Shown here: one piece after another, positions 57,615-64,000 of the stretch | How positions within the stretch are numbered: position 1 is the stretch's first letter | Layout: each line of letters starts with the position of its first letter | NCBI GenBank assembly: GCA_025677835.1 | Contig: JAIXMR010000033.1 | Coordinates: 62,001-126,000 of the forward strand | Direction of reading: 5' to 3' | From: Sporodiniella umbellata | Lineage: Eukaryota > Mucoromycota > Mucoromycetes > Mucorales > Rhizopodaceae | DNA: 64,000 nt | Notes under the pieces: generated by a model | What the model was told of the DNA's origin: nothing | Database searches by the model: none | Seen by the model: only the letters and a program-made list of their open reading frames with translations | Made by a program: the position numbers and the translations under genes

Positions 57615-60600
57615 TTACTCGCATATCATTCGCAAAAGCTCGCTTGCTAGTTTTGTACTGACAGAAACCGGTACACTATTGCCAAAGTGAGTTTCTTCAA
57701 AAGCAGCAAATGCTATGCCTTCAAAACTTCGTTTTTGTTGGTTTAATTTTTCAGTGACGCTGAAGGCTGGATTTGAACAGGCGGTCACCAAAATCTTCTT
57801 TACTGTCTCCATTAGAATAGGATTGTTGCTAGAGCTAACTACAGCATTCATTTTGGGAATGATCGAGTCATATACGAGAGCAAATACCTCTGGTGTAGAG
57901 GCTGCTATCTTGGACAAAATGCCAAACAAAAACACTTTTTCCATCTCAGTTTGAGCTATACTTAAAAGACCTGCAAGTAGCGAGACCAAGAGTGTACCTG
58001 TGGGGTCATTAGGTATATCCATGACTTCCCAAATTACTGAGTATGTACTAGCGGGATCTTTGAGTTTGTCTAAACAAATGTTTGTTATGCCTGCCATGTG
58101 TAGTAAAACATCGATTGACTCGCATTTTGAGAAAAAAGGCAGCAGACCTACAAAATAGCCTAAGCAGCGGGAATTGATTCTATTGGGTACTCCTCCAGTT
58201 TTGGACTCAATCTCCAAAAAAGAAGCAAGGCATTCGAAAATGACCTCGCGACAATCAGAGAATATTATCCCTTTCAGAAGAGACCCTGCTATAGCAAATG
58301 AGAAATGTGTTTCAAAATTGACGCCTGCAGCAATGTCTGTTTTAGAAAGAACAGACAAATACGTATTACGTGCAGCCATAGTAACGTTCTCGATAGACCT
58401 CTTATCAAAGAAACCACTAGAGCTCATATTGCGTAAAGTAGCATGCAGTAGCTTTACTGAGTGCGAGAAAATAGAGTGGTGATTTATCTGAATCAGAGAG
58501 ATTGCAAGCCAGAATATAGATAAAAGGTATCTAGAGCTTCCAGGCAGGTTATCCACAATGTTTTTGAGGCACATCAAAATACTGATAATTAACTCGGGGT
58601 TCTTTTCATTAAAGTTAGAAAGGTCGTTTCGAAGGACAATCAGGATTTGAAACATCAGATCGTCGTCCATTTCTTCTTGTGCAAGACATCCAAGAATAAC
58701 AAAAGCTCGAGGCTGTAAAATAGGATTAAATTGAAAAGTCATGCTTGTTGCTAAGCTCATCCAGCGAGATCGCCATCTGTTTAGGGTATCTTCGTACATA
58801 TTAGTTTGTGTGCCTTTATATATAATAAGTTGGTTTACCTTGATCACTAGTAGCGGCAGCAGCCACTTCTAATAATAAGCGAACAATAACTTCCAGAGAT
58901 GAGAGGCTGATACTCTCTATACTGTCAGACATAGTTTCATCCGTGATAGTGAACGCATTTGCATAAGATTTGTTCAACCCAAAGTGAACACGGTATTTCC
59001 CATCTCCAACATCGTTCATTAAATATTGAAGCTTGTTTCTGTTGTCATTTGTCACAGGATCCGAAGTCACTAAAAGATGAATTATATTGACCAGAAATCC
59101 ATGAACAGAAGACCGAATTAAAGTAGGTCCTGTAGACGCTAGCAAAGCAACTATATGAAAGCTCTCAGCTACCAAAGGTCTACCAGAGCTTATATAGTAG
59201 AATGATAAAGTAATCATAATACGCATTAAGCAAGCAATCTCAACCCAAGCAGGATGTTTTGTTAGCGACTGCTGACAATTTTGAGAGGTGCTTTGTAAAG
59301 CTTTTCGGATTCTAGAGACTATCTTTCCACGAATGCTGTTACAATTCATTGTCACAAGTATATTGGCAGCACTTTCTGTTTGGGCTGAGCCAAATCCGTT
59401 TTCTACGGAGTATTGAACAATACACTCCATAATAATAGCATGTGTCTCCTCCATCTTGGTAAACGATTTCCAAACTTTTTCTTGTGCAAATCCTTGGAGC
59501 TACAAACATGCAATTCAATAACGACAGATTATGAATATACTCCTGTACCTTGGGTTGTCCAATTGTGAAAGCAATCAAAGAGCGTATGATTTCTTTTACT
59601 TTTTTACTTTCCCATCCATCCCCATCGTAAATATAATGGTGAATGTTTTCTAGCCACGGAGACATGTACTCTAGTGCCAAGATTTGTCTAGCAGTATCTG
59701 CATTTGACTTTTCTAGACCTACTATACATTCGCTCAAAAATTCAAGTGTCAAATGCCGCTCATCCAGCGCAATGTTTTGGCTGATATTTGTAATGAATTG
59801 CGAGTCATTGTACGGTATAAAAATATCTCTGCTATGAATAGTACTAGATGCAATCTTGAATCTATAGTAGACGCTGATTGAACAAAGAAGACCATAGGAA
59901 GACAAACGCAAAGTAGGATCGCAGCTTCCCATATTGAGAAGAGCCATATTAAGAATACGACCTGGAACATCATTGGGACGTATCGAGTCCTTTTCTTCAA
60001 TACTATTGGTTTCGATAGCTTTTTTGTAGTTTAAAAGGTACTTGTGAAAGAAGGAATGTTACTATTACTAATTGGTATTTTTTTTTTCAATTACTTACTT
60101 TATAAACCTCCTCCCTGTTACTGACATAGAGTATCACTTTCGTCTTTCCTTGATTAAAGGCTAACTGCATTTCCCCCTCATTACTCTTTTTCTTTCCACG
60201 AACAATAGGTGGCAAAGAAACGCTATAGAGTTCGTTTATGTAGTACAGTTCGTTCATTATAACATATAAGCCAAAGAAAAGCTCATGTTCTTGTGACTAT
60301 GTATTAAAAAGTGAAGGGAAAAAAAGATTAGTTGTTAAAAACAACAGCAAAGCAATTTAACCAACTTACTGTAATGATTTGAATATGTTCTTTGCCTATC
60401 TTTAGAGTTACAGGTATCAGTTGTTGAGATTTGATTTGAAGTGTTGCGGCTCGAGATATCACCCATGCTTCATTTTCTATATCACCTGTTGTTTTATCGT
60501 TAATATGTAAGTGCAAAAAAAAAAAAAAAAAAAAAAAGAATAAATAGTATGAAAGACATACATGTGGTTTTAGGTAAACGAATTTCCGAAGGCACAATAT

Positions 60601-63600
60601 ATTGGGAAAGCCCTTGTGTTGTTTGCGAAAATTTAATTCGCTTGGCTATTTTGTCGAACATAGCTCGGGGTATACCATTGTAATAGTTACGTGAATAAAA
60701 GTTTGCGTTAAAAAAGTGAAGATGGACAAGGTGAGTGGCAATTTCCTTGCCAATGAGTGAGAAAAATTTGTTGATCCAGTGTGCAGGTAGTTCACAACCC
60801 TCGTTGAGATACGATAGATCAACTACCATTTCAAAAGGCTGATCCAAAAAAGGCTCCATAGTCTATTCAAGTTTAGCTTTACGTCTTAAAGTTTTTGTTG
60901 TTGCTAATAGTATATGGCGTATCTTACCCTTAACCAGTAAAAAATCAGATTTTCAAAATCGATACAAACATTGTACATGGACCGAGCGATAAAATAGAAT
61001 ACAGGATGTCCTTTTCGTGTAACACCGCTTTGATACATGATATTTAAGGACTGAACAGAGTTTATGTCAAAGTTCTTTTTGTTGCGCATAAACTCTTTCA
61101 AGTTTGAGTTAGAACTTGTGATTGCATAGTTTCTAATCATGGTACTCTCTTCTTGGGCTATTTCTGGGGGCGGTCCAAGTTGCCCAAGAATATTGGAAAA
61201 CCTCTCCATGGTACGCTTTAATTCCAGAATTTTTTCTGTACCATAGCTTGCTCGAGAACGGGGACCTGATACATGTCGCGATATTTTTTCTAAATTTTCA
61301 GACATATATCTATGTAGCACGGAATATGTTGACATGTCTAAGATTACATGATTGGCTTCTTGAGAGGTTGGTGGTGCAGCTATCGATATTTCCCTTAAAA
61401 AATGGGTAACTCGATATAAGTTATTGGTGATAAAATCGTTGAGCGATATCAAATGGGGCTCTTTTGCACCAAACATAACGTTGTTGGCTAAATTCTGCAT
61501 TAAACGTGTAGCCTGAAGTAATATCTTTCGTACATTCTTCGATCTTGGTATAGCCTTTTTGGAGGTAGCGGAACCCTCGAGCGTCAAAATAGCAGGGTTG
61601 AATAATCTCAAGAAAACAAAGCCTCCTACTTGAATCTCGGCAACATCAGAAAACCTCTTGTTAACAGCCTCTACCAAAAAAGAAAGCTGCGTACGGAAAA
61701 TGCTATACAAAGATAAAAAAAAAGTGTTACCTTTTTTTCTTTTTTTCTTTTAGCTACCTTGGTGCGTTTGATGCTGAATTACATATAGCGCTTAACAGTA
61801 TGTCTGTGACTCTACAAACGTTTTGTTTATTTAATATAGCTTGATCCGGAGACTTTTCTTTTATTGGATCCATTTCCCATGTTAGCTCTTCGTCACTCAA
61901 AGCATTGACATTTTCTATAGCTGGTTGAATTGTAATTTTTACATAATCAACGCACACGTTTCGAGAAAAAGTAGAAAGCATTCTGGTAGCCATGTTGGTA
62001 CCGCGAAATAGAGTTGATTCTTGATCTATAGGAGGGGAAAATTAGGAATGAATTTTCGGTTTTTTTTTAAAAAAAAAACTCCATAAAAACAAATTTACCT
62101 GCATAAGACACTTCTCGTTCAACTATAGCTTTAAGAACAGGCAGAAGCTTGTTTTTGGACTCAAATACAGTCAGCAAAGTATTGGAGATGGTTGAAGCAT
62201 CAGATGCAGGACAAACATCACAAACAGACAAAGCAACATCCATATCCGATTCAACTAATGTCTAATTGAATAAGTTTGAGTTGGTATTTTTTTTTAAAAA
62301 AAAATAGAAATGAAATGGACCTAATATCTCACCTCTACTAATTTTTCGTATCGATCATTGGTAACTGTATCGTCTAAAGTGTCGAACTGTGCACCTGCGT
62401 TTAGGATATTTGTCAATATTTGCATACAAGCATTTCGCATTTTCGGATCCTCATGATATCCCATAGCTAAAATAAACTTTAGCCCAACTTCCACGTTGGC
62501 GTTCAATAGATTTGACAGTGCATTCACTGAAGACTCTTTAATAGGACCCCAATAACTATCAATAGGTTTGGCTGGAATGAACTGCCTAGATATTGAGAAA
62601 ACCGGCTGACTAGAAAAGCTATGCATGTTTTCAGCCTAATATATAAATATTAAATACATGCCCTTTTTTTTTCAAAAAAAAAAAAAAAAAAAAAAAGCTT
62701 ACCTCAAACTGATTACATCTTTCTATAAGATCAATAAGGAATTTGAAGTACTTTTGGAACAAATTGCTCTTGTTCAAGCTTTTATCAATTATGCGCGACT
62801 GCTCTGATGTTTGCAAAGGAAGGCGGTTTAAAAGCGCAACAATGGCTTTTAAGCATACTTGATCCAGATCTCGCTGCACCTCTTTATTTTGTAAGCTGTT
62901 TGTTTCTGAAGAGCCCTACATAAAAAAATTAGTGAGTAAAAATACACAGTTTTTTGCGTTTAATAATTGAGTTTTACTGATTTAAAATCACTTGTCCAGT
63001 TGATAATAGTCTCAAGTATTCTGTTCTTTACGCGGACATCGTCTCGAATAATGATTTGGTCCATTTTTTTCATAAGAACCTCGATAAGGTGACACATCAT
63101 TATCATGGTACGCATGGTGGTATAGTTATCATGAGGTAGTCGATTGATGTAGTTAACAAAATAAAGCACAATAGTGCTAAAATCCACACTGACTAGAAAG
63201 TCACTTGGATCAGTAAGTCTATCTAGAGTTGTTTTGAGGACTAGCACAGACTGTTCTACAAATAAAGTGCTAGTACTACTACAAGCGATATCCCCGTTGG
63301 ATTCAAAGTAGTTGCCCAGTCTATTTTCAATTTCACGGAACAGTACAATATAAAGAGCAGCAGAGAGACTGCCACCCAAAGTATCCTTCACTGCCTCTCG
63401 AACTATGACGTTTTCCGAGGTCAGTAGATCTACCATTTCAGTAATAAAACGTTCAGCCAGCATGTGCGTTTTTAGAGCCGGAGAACTTGAACGTCCTGAT
63501 ATACTTTTTTCGCCTAGACTTTCGTTGTCAGAATCCATCGATAAACGACAACCACCTAAAGCAGCTAAAAATCCTGTATAGTTTTGCCATTCTGCTTGCT

Positions 63601-64000
63601 TTTCGTCGTCAATTTCTACTCTACTTACAGGTATTGGGGAGGAAATGGATGTACTGGTAAAACTTCCTGTTGACTTTATAGTGGATGCTCTAAGCTTATC
63701 GTGCTTTACTATAGCACCGATTTTTTTCGAGGTCATAGTTGATGAAAAGATGGTAGATATATCGCTTGTATCTGGAAGCGTGTCCATACCATACCGAATC
63801 ACGGCTGGAGTCAAGCCTTTCCATCTTCTCCAGGCCTCTTCCCAGGCTAGTAAATTACTAGATGTGGGCGCCGTCATCATTCGCAAATACTTTCTAAATC
63901 TTTTTTGTTGTGCTTTCCTGCCCACAAAGAGTTGCTTTCGCAGTCCGCTCGTATTGGGTTCTTCACAACAAAGCCTTTCATAAATCTCAATATTGTAATT
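57615..64000 (-). CDS. neurofibromin/Ira-type Ras GTPase-activating protein (5' partial)
   Basis: C-terminal 1,903 residues of a giant RasGAP of the NF1/Ira1/Ira2 family, which turns off Ras-GTP; the frame is open to the right edge of the window. Exons: 64000-62978, 62915-62703, 62635-62333, 62261-62099, 62025-61758, 61702-60928, 60862-60562, 60485-60370, 60296-60099, 60040-59549, 59499-58839, 58813-57615. Introns are 49-76 nt except the last (25 nt), which is abnormal. The RasGAP domain begins at DQESTLFRGTNMATRML (Arg finger in TLFRG) and includes VGGFVFLRLFNPAILTL and LMQNLANNVMFGAKEPHL. A Sec14/CRAL-TRIO-like module follows (GHPVFYFIARSMYN, PFEMVVDLSYLNEG) and then a PH-like segment, the NF1 Sec14-PH pair. 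HEAT-like helices fill the rest (NRWRSRWMSLATSMTFQFNP, QPRAFVILGCLAQEEMDDDL). The N terminus and promoter are outside the window. Confidence 0.95.

Overview
The window is nuclear DNA from a filamentous fungus. Genes carry many short GT-AG introns (mostly 43-103 nt), the DNA is AT-rich with very long A/T homopolymers, and nearly every recognisable protein is a conserved eukaryotic housekeeping protein. A fungal Zn2Cys6 regulator, a CTDK-I gamma subunit, a Whi2-like protein and a mucoralean-style tyrosine-recombinase relic point to an early-diverging fungus, most likely Mucoromycota/Mucorales. This placement is an inference from gene style, not from a database search. I saw no rRNA, no convincing tRNA, no CRISPR array and no bacterial operon structure.

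Layout. 0-5.5 kb: proteasome assembly chaperone PSMG1-like, trimethylguanosine synthase TGS1, a TMEM170-family membrane protein and a Zn2Cys6 transcription factor. 5.5-9.2 kb holds no gene. 9.2-15 kb: an unrecognised nuclear-looking protein, an HMMR-like coiled-coil protein, a PH-domain protein and ribosomal protein RPS5. 17-30 kb is gene-dense: CTK3, PET100, an acidic zinc-finger protein, a SET-domain protein, ARPC3, an acidic protein, an ASCC2/CUE3 homologue, SSS1 (Sec61 gamma), a ten-exon amino-acid permease and a small membrane protein. 30-33.4 kb is a mobile-element graveyard with a broken tyrosine recombinase and a gag-like fragment. 33.6-35.2 kb is a monocarboxylate-type MFS transporter. 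35.2-40.5 kb is a gene desert. 40.5-43.6 kb: threonine aldolase GLY1 and the SMP-domain lipid-transfer protein NVJ2. 43.6-46.8 kb contains one decayed gene. 46.8-49.7 kb: a Whi2-like BTB protein and an arrestin-fold protein. 49.7-54.7 kb is mostly empty but holds a near-perfect 447-bp inverted repeat and, 32 bp beyond it, a small spliced ORF that looks like a secreted peptide precursor. 54.7-64 kb: a nuclear-type protein with a C-terminal cysteine motif, a small unrecognised protein, and the C-terminal 1,900 residues of a neurofibromin/Ira-type RasGAP that runs off the right edge.

The genes are independent eukaryotic units, not a pathway cluster. Themes are RNA polymerase II and snRNA biology (TGS1, CTK3), translation and quality control (RPS5, ASCC2-like, PSMG1-like, SSS1), actin (ARPC3) and signalling (Whi2-like, arrestin, RasGAP). 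Exon structures were built by hand. For nearly all of them the exon sum is divisible by three and the junctions restore conserved family motifs, which is the main support for the coordinates. Places where this fails (PSMG1-like 689-706, RasGAP 58814-58838) are reported as findings.
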